A stretch of 59,074 nucleotides of DNA from UBA4416 sp031539425 (GTDB lineage: Bacteria; Bacteroidota; Bacteroidia; B-17B0; Aurantibacillaceae), in NCBI GenBank assembly GCA_031539425.1, contig JAVKLI010000032.1, forward strand, positions 1 to 59,074, given 5' to 3'. Positions 1 through 8,276 of the stretch are shown piece after piece. Below the pieces are notes generated by a model. It was given only the letters and a program-made list of their open reading frames with translations. It was not told the DNA's origin and did not search any database. How positions within the stretch are numbered: position 1 is the stretch's first letter; every line of letters starts with the position of its first letter. Position numbers and translations under genes: made by a program.

Positions 1-88
1 CCGAATTTATCAACATTTAATTTATAGAACTCCCCTTAAATCATTTATGTTCATAATTTCATTATTATAGTATAAGACGATATTTACT

Positions 89-328
89 TTATTTTCCTTT
101 GTTTTGATTTATTTTTTTTGACAAGTTACTTTTTGCCCTTTGTACAGGTGATTCAACTGCCTTGGAACTCATGTTCATTATTTCGGCAGTTTCAGTTTGT
201 GATTTTTGTTCAATTTTATGCAAAATCAAAGCTGTTTTTTGATTTTTTGGTAACTCATTGATACATCTAAAAAGGGCGCTTAAAGCCTCTTTATCTTCTA
301 ATTGCACACCTGGGTGATAGTTATTATT
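89..328 (-). pseudogene. ECF sigma factor C-terminal fragment (region 4)
   Basis: Only the last ~80 codons of an RpoE/FecI-type ECF sigma factor remain. Visible are the region 4 core LPKNQKTALILHKIEQKSQ, the helix-turn-helix TETAEIMNMSSKAVESPVQR and a basic tail. Sigma region 2 is absent, while family members usually have about 170-200 residues. The frame stays open upstream through YHPGVQLED, but the homology stops next to the stop codon of the neighbouring T9SS fragment, so the 5' end was lost at a recombination junction. The only internal start is GTG at 307. It could be expressed as a stub, but I read it as a remnant. Confidence 0.7.
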
Positions 329-345
329 AGTTGAATCTAAGATGT

Positions 346-540
346 TTATTGTTTAATTAAATTTTTAGTATCTACAATTTGGCCATTAACTACCAAGGCT
401 ACTTTGTAAAGACCTTTAGGGTAATTAGTAATATTTAAGGTTGTTTTTGGGGTATTAACATCAATTACACAATTATGCAAAAAAGCTATTAAGTAATTCT
501 TTACTGTGCGGTGTGCGGTTGTTGTTGCTAGTATTTTCAA
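346..540 (-). pseudogene. Stray T9SS type A C-terminal sorting domain fragment
   Basis: A 64-residue open frame ends in a typical type A sorting-domain finish: NYPKGLYKVALVVNGQIVDT followed by KNLIKQ and stop. Such domains normally sit at the end of long secreted proteins and direct them through the type IX secretion system. No cargo, signal peptide or start of the domain is present, so this is the broken 3' end of a lost surface-protein gene. Its stop codon lies a few bases from where the ECF sigma fragment begins, in the same orientation. Confidence 0.6.
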
Positions 541-619
541 TAATTAGTTTTTTTAATTATTAATAATTCTGGGTCTGAACTGCATTTTTTTGGATTAAAA
601 AAACACTTATATCAATGGT

Positions 620-817
620 AATAAATTATTTTAACAAAAACAAATATTTATTAATTTTTTTTATCACATTTATCTCATAAAATATTTTAACTTCAATTAA
701 TTAAAACGTTGTATGTTTTAACCAATTCCAATTTTAAACTATGAAATTTAATTTTACCGAAGAACATTTGTTAATACAACAAACTGCTAGACATTTTGCA
801 AATAATGAGTGCAAACC
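620..817 (+). repeat. Direct repeat A, left copy (acd upstream region plus acd 5' end)
   Basis: This stretch aligns to 2291-2490 at roughly 90 percent by eye with a few small gaps. It covers the AT-rich leader of the acyl-CoA dehydrogenase gene and its first 25 or so codons. Differences inside the coding part fall mostly at third codon positions (gaa/gag, cca/ccg), as between alleles of related strains. The homology ends abruptly at 817. Confidence 0.85.
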
Positions 818-839
818 GGGTGTATTTACAAACAATTAA
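741..839 (+). pseudogene. Truncated acyl-CoA dehydrogenase 5' end
   Basis: The frame starts with the same MKFNFTEEHLLIQQTAR as the intact gene at 2408, follows it to NNECKP, then crosses a junction into repeat B and stops after 32 codons. It lacks the substrate, FAD and catalytic regions and cannot be an enzyme. I read it as the left end of an older resident copy of the gene. Confidence 0.85.
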
Positions 840-888
840 AAACAATGCTCATAAAGTTGCATTTATAACTTATAATCTGCCAATTATA
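817..888 (+). repeat. Direct repeat B, left copy
   Basis: About 72 bp beginning cgggtgtatttaca match 2221-2292 at about 85 percent. The right copy is the distal upstream region of the intact acyl-CoA dehydrogenase gene. The left copy sits just upstream of the SGNH hydrolase gene, so that gene is bracketed by direct copies of B. Confidence 0.75.
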
Positions 889-914
889 ACAAAACACAAT
901 AAAAATATATATAA

Positions 915-2183
915 ATGAAAAACATAATAACATTTTTTATTTTACTTATTTGCTCAATAATCAATGGACAAAGCATCACAAAACAGGCACTGTTTCTTGG
1001 AAATAGTTATACTAATGTAAATAATTTACCTCAAATGGTTGCCGATATTGCTACTTCAACAGGCAACGTTTTTATCTTTGATACTAACACTCCTGGCGGT
1101 TATAAACTGAAAGATCATTCAACCAATGCCACTTCACTTGCAAAAATAGCTGTTGGAAATTGGGATTATGTAGTATTGCAAGAACAAAGTCAAATACCTT
1201 CGTTTCCAATTAGCCAGGTAGAAGCTGAAGTTTTTCCTTATGCTCATATTTTAGACAGTATTATTAATGCCGAAAACCTTTGTGCAGAAACAGTATTTTA
1301 TATGACTTGGGGAAGAAAAAACGGAGATGCTGCTAATTGTGCTTCGTGGCCACCTGTATGCACCTATTTGGGAATGGACACTTTGTTGAATTTAAGATAT
1401 ACAATGATGGCTGATAGTAATAATGCCATATTATCTCCTGTGGGGGCACTTTGGAAATATATCAGACAAAACTTTCCGCTAATTGATTTGTATCAAGCCG
1501 ATGAAAGCCATCCTTCAGTTGCAGGAACTTATGCAGCAGCCTGCTGTTTCTATACTACACTATTTAAAAAAGACCCTACACTCATTACTTTTAATTCTAT
1601 TCTATCAGCAACTGATGCTGCAAACATTAAAGCAGCAACAAAACTAATTGTGTATAACAACTTGATGAATTGGCACATCGGAAAATACGACCCACTTGCA
1701 AATTTCACATACAGCATTTCTGGTGTCAATCAAATTACATTTACAAATAACTCATCAAATGCGTCACATTTTTATTGGAAATTTGGAGACAACGAAACTT
1801 CTACAAGTGATAACCCCACACATTTGTATCCAACAATAGGTTCATACACCGTTACCCTTATTGCAGACAAGTGTGGTATTTCCAGCACTTCAATTCAAAC
1901 TATAAACATTACACCATTTGGACTGAGTAACGAAAATACATTACATCATTTAATTATTTATCCAAATCCAGCAACAACAATAATTAGTATTAACCAATGT
2001 TTAATAAATAATATTACCTATAAAATAACAAGTATTATAGGAAAAGAAGTGCAAACCGGTTCCATCAATAATTCCAATAAACAAATCGATGTTTCATCCC
2101 TTGCAGAAGGTATTTATTTCTTACAATTATTTGACAACAAAAAAAATATTGGACAAAAAGAATTTTTCAAAAGTGTTAAATAG
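915..2183 (+). CDS. Secreted SGNH/GDSL-type hydrolase with PKD domain and T9SS sorting domain
   Basis: The 422-residue product has a signal peptide (residues 1-18) and then an SGNH-hydrolase domain. The block I motif is LFLGNSYT, with probable nucleophile Ser31, and the terminal acid/base pair is in ADESHPSVAGTY (Asp196, His199). A PKD domain follows at about 255-330 (FYWKFGDNETS). A type A T9SS domain begins at IIYPNPA and ends in GIYFLQLFDN...KEFFKSVK. It should be exported and attached to or released from the cell surface, acting as an esterase or deacetylase on an unknown, perhaps glycan, substrate. It is a single-gene unit between the two copies of repeat B and looks like recently acquired accessory DNA. 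Confidence 0.85.
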   Translation: MKNIITFFILLICSIINGQSITKQALFLGNSYTNVNNLPQMVADIATSTGNVFIFDTNTPGGYKLKDHSTNATSLAKIAVGNWDYVVLQEQSQIPSFPISQVEAEVFPYAHILDSIINAENLCAETVFYMTWGRKNGDAANCASWPPVCTYLGMDTLLNLRYTMMADSNNAILSPVGALWKYIRQNFPLIDLYQADESHPSVAGTYAAACCFYTTLFKKDPTLITFNSILSATDAANIKAATKLIVYNNLMNWHIGKYDPLANFTYSISGVNQITFTNNSSNASHFYWKFGDNETSTSDNPTHLYPTIGSYTVTLIADKCGISSTSIQTINITPFGLSNENTLHHLIIYPNPATTIISINQCLINNITYKITSIIGKEVQTGSINNSNKQIDVSSLAEGIYFLQLFDNKKNIGQKEFFKSVK

Positions 2184-2220
2184 TGGCCCTATAAAAAGAT
2201 TTACGTACAAAACTCCTAAA

Positions 2221-2292
2221 CGGGTATATTTACAAAGAATTAAAGGTAATGCTCATAAAATTGCATTTATAACTTGAATCCGCCATTCATAA
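2221..2292 (+). repeat. Direct repeat B, right copy
   Basis: Matches 817-888. It lies immediately upstream of repeat A right copy, so in the intact locus the order is B, A, acd. On the left side of the SGNH gene the order is A, then B. Confidence 0.75.
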
Positions 2293-2490
2293 TAAATTAT
2301 TTTAATAAAAACAAATATTTTTTTTATCACATTCGAATCATAACAATATTTTAACCTCAATTAATTAAGATATTGTATATTTAAACCAATTCCAATTTTA
2401 AACTACCATGAAATTTAATTTTACCGAAGAACATTTGTTAATACAACAAACTGCTAGAGATTTTGCAAATAATGAATGCAAACCAGATGT
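2291..2490 (+). repeat. Direct repeat A, right copy (leader and start of intact acd)
   Basis: Matches 620-817. This copy runs on into the complete acyl-CoA dehydrogenase gene. It has ctaccatg at the start codon where the left copy has ctatg. Confidence 0.85.
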
Positions 2491-3550
2491 AATAGAAAGA
2501 GATGAAAAACAACTATTTCCAGCTGAACAAATCAAAAAATTAGGCGAACTTGGATTTTTAGGTATGATGGTAGACCCTAAATACGGTGGCAGTGGTATGG
2601 ATACTATATCATATGTATTAGCTATGGAAGAGATTTCAAAAGTAGATGCTTCGTGCAGTGTGGTAATGAGCGTTAATAACTCCTTAGTTTGCTGGGGTTT
2701 AGAATATTATGGCAGCGAAGAACAAAAACAAAAATATTTAATACCCCTTGCTAAAGGCGAAATTATAGGCGCTTTCTGCTTATCAGAGCCAGAGGCTGGA
2801 AGCGATGCTACATCGCAAAAAACATTAGCAATAGATAAAGGCGATTATTACGAATTAACAGGCACCAAAAACTGGATAACTAATGGCTCTTCAGCCTCTG
2901 TTTATTTAGTAATGGCGCAAACTAATGTAGAATTAGGGCACAAAGGCATTAACTGTTTAATAATAGAGAAAGGTATGCCTGGATTTACCATAGGGCCTAA
3001 AGAAAATAAAATGGGAATTAGAGGTAGCGATACACATTCCTTAATGTTTGATGCCGTAAAAGTACCTAAGCAAAATAGAATTGGCGAAGATGGATTTGGT
3101 TTTAAATTTGCCATGAAAACATTGGGCGGCGGCCGCATTGGCATTGCATCTCAGGCCTTAGGTATTGCAAGTGGTGCTTATGAATTGGCTTTAGCATATT
3201 CTAAAGAACGTAAAGCATTTAAAAAATTAATATCCGAACATCAAATTATTCAATTTAAATTAGCCGATATGGCTACCCGCATTGATGCTTCACGACTATT
3301 GATTTTAAAAGCTGCATGGCTTAAGCAAAATAAAATGGATTGTGAAAAAGAAAGCGCTCAGGCAAAAGTATTTGCCTCAGAAACTGCCATGTGGGTTACC
3401 ACAGAGGCAGTTCAAATACATGGTGGCTATGGCTACGTAAAGGAGTACCATGTGGAGCGCTTAATGCGTGATGCCAAAATTACACAGATATATGAAGGCA
3501 CTAGCGAAGTGCAGCGTATTGTAATATCTAGAGCCTTGCTTAAAGCCTAA
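2408..3550 (+). CDS. Acyl-CoA dehydrogenase, short-chain type
   Basis: The 380-residue protein has normal length for an FAD-dependent acyl-CoA dehydrogenase, which oxidises acyl-CoA to trans-2-enoyl-CoA in fatty-acid or amino-acid breakdown and passes electrons to ETF. Family signatures are CLSEPEAGSDA in the middle domain, WITNGSSA, the C-terminal helical signature QIHGGYGYVKEYHVERLMRD, and YEGTSEVQ with probable catalytic base Glu363. The start is supported by the intact N-terminal motif FTEEHLLIQQTAR. The vit gene follows 16 bp downstream on the same strand, so they are probably co-transcribed. Confidence 0.93.
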   Translation: MKFNFTEEHLLIQQTARDFANNECKPDVIERDEKQLFPAEQIKKLGELGFLGMMVDPKYGGSGMDTISYVLAMEEISKVDASCSVVMSVNNSLVCWGLEYYGSEEQKQKYLIPLAKGEIIGAFCLSEPEAGSDATSQKTLAIDKGDYYELTGTKNWITNGSSASVYLVMAQTNVELGHKGINCLIIEKGMPGFTIGPKENKMGIRGSDTHSLMFDAVKVPKQNRIGEDGFGFKFAMKTLGGGRIGIASQALGIASGAYELALAYSKERKAFKKLISEHQIIQFKLADMATRIDASRLLILKAAWLKQNKMDCEKESAQAKVFASETAMWVTTEAVQIHGGYGYVKEYHVERLMRDAKITQIYEGTSEVQRIVISRALLKA

Positions 3551-3566
3551 TACTTTTATATAAGCC

Positions 3567-4268
3567 ATGCTTACAATAGAAAATTATTTAGATAATCACT
3601 ATATTCATCGTAGTAATTGGCTAAGAGCCATTGTTTTAGGCGCAAATGACGCTATTATATCCATATCAAGTATTGCAATAGGTATTTCTGCAGCTAATTC
3701 TAGTCGAGAAGCTCTTATATTAACTACGATTGCAGGTTTGGTTGCTGGCGCACTATCTATGGCTGCAGGCGAGTACGTGTCTGTAAGCTCTCAAACAGAC
3801 ACTATTCAAGCAGAAATGGAAAGGGAAAAACAAGAGTTAGAAGAAATGCCTGAACAAGAGCTTCAGTTATTAGCTCAAATTTATGAAAACAGAGGTTTAA
3901 AAAAAGAAACCGCCATGCAAGTAGCAAAAGAGCTCACTGCTGTAGATGCACTTGGAGCGCACATGAGAGATGAGTTAGGGATAAACGAACTCAATCAATC
4001 AAGCCCATATCAAGCGGCACTAGCATCGGGGGTAGCGTTTACCATTGGGGGGCTTATGCCTTTGTTAGTTACTATTTTTGCGCCTTTACATAAAATGGAA
4101 TTTTTTTTATATGTACTTACTATATTCTGTTTAATAGTACTAGGAGCTATATCAGCAAAAATGGGAGGTTCGAGCATTTACAAAGCTATGATTCGTATTT
4201 CGGTATTAGGTACGCTCGCTATGGGATGCACCGCTTTGGTGGGTTATTTATTTGGTGTTAAACTGTAG
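3567..4268 (+). CDS. VIT1/CCC1 family iron/manganese transporter
   Basis: The 233-residue integral membrane protein belongs to the VIT1/CCC1 family, which moves Fe2+ or Mn2+ out of the cytoplasm. It opens with HYIHRSNWLRAIVLGANDAI, typical of the family's TM1, followed by AGALSMAAGEYVSVSSQTD and a glutamate-rich cytoplasmic helix pair (EMEREKQELEEMPEQEL) that binds metal in the plant homologue. Three more membrane segments follow, ending GYLFGVKL. Length is normal. A diverged copy of its 3' end lies at 8211-8276. In the inferred older arrangement this gene ran convergently into cmk with overlapping stops. Confidence 0.9.
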   Translation: MLTIENYLDNHYIHRSNWLRAIVLGANDAIISISSIAIGISAANSSREALILTTIAGLVAGALSMAAGEYVSVSSQTDTIQAEMEREKQELEEMPEQELQLLAQIYENRGLKKETAMQVAKELTAVDALGAHMRDELGINELNQSSPYQAALASGVAFTIGGLMPLLVTIFAPLHKMEFFLYVLTIFCLIVLGAISAKMGGSSIYKAMIRISVLGTLAMGCTALVGYLFGVKL

Positions 4269-4307
4269 TTGAAACAATGTTTAATGCCAGTTGATGCAAT
4301 TTTTGTA

Positions 4308-5812
4308 TCACTTTACAGTGTTTATTTTAAATTGTATTTTTTCATATTTACAAATAAAACAATCTCCAATTTTAAATTCATCCCCATTTTTTATTAATAC
4401 TCTACCAAATTCCATTAATGTATCAGGAAATGTTTTTAACCACAGATCTTTTATAACATAATTTTTTTTTGTTTAAAAACTTCATCTACCATTTCATAGT
4501 TCCTAACTGCCCACGTTGTATCATGAGGCGTAGCTTTAATCATATCAGGGTTAGAGCAAGAGTTAATATAAGAATTCCAATAATCAGAAATGATTCCAAT
4601 TTTTCCTAATTGATTAAACTCACTGGCTAACTCCACTTTTGGTATTAAAGTTTTTGGCCATATAAATTTGATATTATACAGTGTTCCTATGCCTCCAATA
4701 AATACAGTGATTAATAAAAAACCATTAACGGTATTTTTATACTTATCAAGTATATGTAAATTATCTAATATTAATAAAAGTGAAAAAGAGAGAGAAACAT
4801 ACGTGCAAGTAAAATATCTTCGAGGTACTCCATTTAAATATGTCCAATTAGATATTAATATGATGCAAAATAGAACTATCGCATCAAAAAGAAAAAATAG
4901 TAATGTTTTTTTTGCAACCTCATTGCAGTTTAAGTTTTTAATTTGAACTATTATTATGATAAAAACAATAGAAACTAAATATGCATAAATACTTGTAAAA
5001 GGCTCGTTTGCTTTAAACGTAAAGAATATCAAAATAGTGCTCCAAAAAATGCTACAGGCTTGAAGTATGGTATTTAAGTCACTAAACACTGTATAATCTT
5101 GTTTATTAGCTGCAGTGTTTTTTGCATATTGAATAAAAATATAGCCTAACACCACACCAGCTAATGTGTAGTAAAATTCTATTTTTTTGAAAAAAGAAAA
5201 TAGGCCCTTGTTTTTTTTTAAGTAAAAAAATGATTGAATTGTTAGCATTAAAAATACTGACACGATGGCCATATCAGAAACCCAAATAGCAGATATCAAT
5301 ATTATTACTATTATTGAAAGTATAGAGTGTTGAAGTAATTGTTTATACTGTCCTTTTAATTTATTGTACACATCAAACAGATAACATGCTATAGCAATTA
5401 AACTATAATGTATACCAAATGAAAATTGAGTTATATCAATAAGACGCATAGGGGGGAAGAACCAAATAATAGAAAATATAATTTTTAAAATAGGTGATTT
5501 TAAAAAATATGAAAATGACAAAAAGCCTAATAGTAGTATTGTGTAATGTGTTATAGATTCTGAAGTTATAGCTGATAAATTAAATAGCTTCATTGGTATT
5601 TGCCCAATTAAAGGAATAAGACTACCCATCCTATCTTGACCCCAAAAATACAAATCGTTGGGTAATTTAAAATAATGAGTGATTAAAATAGTAACTGCAT
5701 TATCTGAGTTTAAAATAGGATAAAATAAAGAAGTGTAAAAACGAAAGGATAATAAAAAAATTACCCCAATGGTAATGTAATATTTATTTTTAATGATATA
5801 AAACGAATAATT
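4308..5812 (-). pseudogene. Polytopic membrane protein, possibly GT-C glycosyltransferase, frameshifted and lacking a standard start
   Basis: The main frame (4451-5653, about 400 residues) encodes around ten membrane segments. Upstream the same frame stays open to a stop at 5813. It adds 53 residues with a further membrane segment and RFYTSLFYPILNSDNAV, a loop acidic motif as in GT-C enzymes, but has no ATG; the first usable start is TTG at 5653. At the 3' end an A9 run (4462-4470) closes the frame. Adding one A continues it through NYVIKDLWLKTFPDTLMEFG to a stop at 4308, about 53 residues further. So both ends are abnormal: phase-variable, decayed, or a sequencing error in the A run. It is last in a leftward group with an S74/T9SS protein and a GH16 enzyme. 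The substrate is unknown. Confidence 0.65.
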
Positions 5813-5850
5813 TTATTTTGTTATTAAGTAAGTGTGTAATGCGAGAGGGG

Positions 5851-6918
5851 CTAATTCGTCAGTATCATTTGTTTTGTATCTATCAGCTTATTATCAACAA
5901 CCAAAGAATAAAAGTATAAACCTGGTTGCAATTCAGAGCCTTTTATAATTATAGAATTTTCTTCCTTAAGGTTAATTACATTTTTTTTGATTTGCTTCCC
6001 TTGAAAATCATATAAATATATATTAGCAGAAACTGCATTTTCATGAACTTTAAATTTAATAGTAGTATTTTCATTAAATGGATTTGGAAAGTTTTGAAAT
6101 AATTCTCCATTGGATTTATCTTTAATTAAAGGTGAAAAGTTGGTTGATGTTTCTTTTAATTTTTTTAACTCTTGAGTTATATTTTCAATTGTTTGGTTTT
6201 GTTTTTTTAATTCTTCCAGCAAAAGTGGTATAAATGAAACATAATCAACTCCTAATATGCCATCTTTATCCTCATATACCAATTCAGGGTATATTTTTTT
6301 TACCTCTTGAGCAATAAAACCATAATGAATTCTTTTAATCCCCTCTATACTCTTTTTTTTAGGAATTTTTTTATTCGTATTCATTGTCTCTATCGGTATA
6401 TTATCTTCATTTGTTGTTAAAGATTTATTAAAAAAATAAGATATACCTTGTAACTTATTAAGATTTTTTAATTGAAACGTTATGGGGATAATGTTTGTTT
6501 TTAATGATGAGTCGGACATAAAAATAATATTATCAACCCTTATATCTCCATCAACATCAAGTTTAAAAGTTGGAACTCTACCAATTCCAAAATTTCCATA
6601 AAAATCAAAAGTCATAATAGAATTAGGTTTATTTAAATTCGAAAATATTTGACCTAGACCACTTTGGTCAATTCCAAAACCATATGAAAAAATTGAATTC
6701 AGCGTCCAAAGTCTAGTTATATTTTCAGAACTAGAAAAAATTCTTGCTTCTAATGTTTCATTTATTCCTGTAATTTCTAAGATTCCGCCTTGTGGGAATG
6801 GTGATTGTGAACCAATTTTAACAGTACCGTTTTTTCTTACTTTTAATTGGGCATTACTATTATTTAAAAGAAAAAAGCTAAAAGCAAGTATCAATGGTAT
6901 TTTAATGTTAGTTTTCAT
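5851..6918 (-). CDS. Secreted S74 (intramolecular chaperone) domain protein with T9SS sorting domain
   Basis: The 355-residue protein starts with a signal peptide (to about residue 23, ending NSNAQ) and a beta-rich region. A peptidase S74/endosialidase-type chaperone domain follows: SDSSLKTNI is the probable Ser-Lys autocleavage motif, then IKRIHYGFIAQEVKKIYPEL and DYVSFIPLLLEELKKQNQ lead into a coiled coil. The C-terminus is a type A T9SS domain (FPNPFNENTTIKF ... QPGLYFYSLVVDNKLI). S74 domains trimerise fibre proteins and often cut themselves off, so this may be a small surface fibre. It lies 35 bp downstream of the GH16 gene and probably shares its operon. Confidence 0.82.
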   Translation of the reverse strand: MKTNIKIPLILAFSFFLLNNSNAQLKVRKNGTVKIGSQSPFPQGGILEITGINETLEARIFSSSENITRLWTLNSIFSYGFGIDQSGLGQIFSNLNKPNSIMTFDFYGNFGIGRVPTFKLDVDGDIRVDNIIFMSDSSLKTNIIPITFQLKNLNKLQGISYFFNKSLTTNEDNIPIETMNTNKKIPKKKSIEGIKRIHYGFIAQEVKKIYPELVYEDKDGILGVDYVSFIPLLLEELKKQNQTIENITQELKKLKETSTNFSPLIKDKSNGELFQNFPNPFNENTTIKFKVHENAVSANIYLYDFQGKQIKKNVINLKEENSIIIKGSELQPGLYFYSLVVDNKLIDTKQMILTN

Positions 6919-6953
6919 TTGTAGTTTATTTAAATTAGAATATGTTAAATGGT

Positions 6954-8024
6954 TTAATTACAAGGAGTTGGAATAACATTTAATTCACTCCCTAATGGAA
7001 CTGTAAAATCTCCATTAATTAATGTTTCTTCTGAATGTCTAAAAGTTTTAATGTCGCCTACATTTAAATTTATTGCACTAGTTCCATTTCCAAATACAAG
7101 ATTCCTTTTAACTGAAAAAACGTAATTAGTTAAATCTATATTATTGTTTATGGAAAAATCGATATTACAGTTTTTGTTCAATTGATAATATCTGAAATAA
7201 TCTACTTTCATAAATTGAGGAAATGTTATTGATTTGTTAAAGTCAATGTCCTTGTCTATTTGTAACCCAATCACAATTTGTTGTGGTTTCATTACCAAAC
7301 TAGGATGATTGTGCATAATATAAAAAGGCACATCATCAAAATAAAAAATTATTCGGTCGGTATTCCATTCTAAACCGAACTTATGATAACCTGCAAATAA
7401 AGGTGTATGACTTGTATATGAACCTTCACCAACTTTTATAGTGCCACCATTTCCATTTTCATCATGCCAGCCGCATACGTTAGTTTTGCCATCAGCATAT
7501 TGTATGCCGGAAGGTTCTAAAATGTCAATCTCATCATGTACTAAAATATTAGAGCCAATATTAGAGCCGTTTAGCTCATTATGATAAGTCCAAAAGGCAG
7601 GCCAAAATTTTTGACCATTAGGTAGACCATTATGATAATTACCCGGTAATTTTGCATATATTTCATAATACCCATATTGATAGTTTTCTTGCAATGTGTT
7701 AACACCACCAGTAGAGCAACAATCCAAAAAACTATATAGGTGTGTTGCATTAGGTGTAGGGGCATCGGCTCTTAACAATAACTCTCCACCAGCAACCGTT
7801 ACATTTGAACTAACAAACCTACTGTTTCCTCCCCAATTGCAACAGTGTCCCTTAAAAAGGTCTATCACATTCCACTTTGCCAAATCTAATTTGTCAAATT
7901 CATCACTTAAATTTGTGTTTAATTGCCAATTGAGATCTGTACTTGGGGATACTTGAGCAAATAAATAACTATTTAAGCTTAGTAAGATCAAAACAAGATA
8001 ATAAATTAATTTTTTTATTTTCAT
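6954..8024 (-). CDS. Secreted glycoside hydrolase family 16 (beta-glucanase/laminarinase type)
   Basis: The 356-residue protein has a signal peptide (residues 1-24, ending LFAQ) and a GH16 jelly roll. The catalytic motif is HDEIDILEPSG: Glu165 nucleophile, Asp167, Glu170 acid/base. Other GH16 features are GYYEIYAKLP, a tryptophan-rich FWPAFWTYH and HKFGLEWNTDRIIFYFDDVP. It should cut beta-1,3 or mixed beta-glucans, or possibly galactans, outside the cell. The last ~70 residues form a small beta domain ending in PLGSELNVIPTPC, seen on some secreted Bacteroidota proteins, rather than a standard T9SS ending. It is first gene of the leftward accessory trio. Confidence 0.88.
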   Translation of the reverse strand: MKIKKLIYYLVLILLSLNSYLFAQVSPSTDLNWQLNTNLSDEFDKLDLAKWNVIDLFKGHCCNWGGNSRFVSSNVTVAGGELLLRADAPTPNATHLYSFLDCCSTGGVNTLQENYQYGYYEIYAKLPGNYHNGLPNGQKFWPAFWTYHNELNGSNIGSNILVHDEIDILEPSGIQYADGKTNVCGWHDENGNGGTIKVGEGSYTSHTPLFAGYHKFGLEWNTDRIIFYFDDVPFYIMHNHPSLVMKPQQIVIGLQIDKDIDFNKSITFPQFMKVDYFRYYQLNKNCNIDFSINNNIDLTNYVFSVKRNLVFGNGTSAINLNVGDIKTFRHSEETLINGDFTVPLGSELNVIPTPCN

Positions 8025-8210
8025 AAGTTAGATAAAAATCAATGCATACAAAAAATAATACTTACTTCAAAGTACAAGTGTAATATATTTTTTAATAAAT
8101 TCAAAAAAATCATTGTGTTTATAAGGCTTCATTTTTATAAACTGTCTCATCCTAAAATAAGTTCACAGTTAAATGTAGACTGTTTATTTTTGTAAAATTA
8201 TAGAATTATT
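8025..8210. other. Intergenic, no feature recognised
   Basis: AT-rich sequence between the start of the GH16 gene and the vit 3' remnant. It must hold the GH16 promoter on the minus strand, but I find no convincing -33/-7 pair. The homology to vit begins abruptly near 8211, which marks the right-hand junction of the inserted segment. Confidence 0.5.
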
Positions 8211-8276
8211 ATTTTAGGCTCTTTAGCTATGGGATGCACTGCTTTAGTGGGTTATTTATTTGGTGTTAAACTGTAA
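8211..8276 (+). pseudogene. 3' end of a second vit (VIT1/CCC1) copy
   Basis: In frame this reads LGSLAMGCTALVGYLFGVKL and stop, against LGTLAMGCTALVGYLFGVKL at the end of the intact gene. Most of the roughly ten base differences are silent, so the two are diverged alleles rather than a fresh duplication. Its last 11 bases, including its stop, overlap the final codons of cmk on the other strand, which may be why this scrap survived. Confidence 0.88.

Noticed and set aside
808..2059. Shared 12-mer agtgcaaaccgg at the acd/B junction (808-819) and inside the SGNH gene (2048-2059) as a crossover point
   Set aside because: The left copy is explained by natural joining of acd and repeat B alleles, so the match with the SGNH gene may be chance.
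2089..2277. 62-codon frame overlapping the end of the SGNH gene
   Set aside because: Out of frame with the T9SS domain and running into repeat B; no protein-like features.
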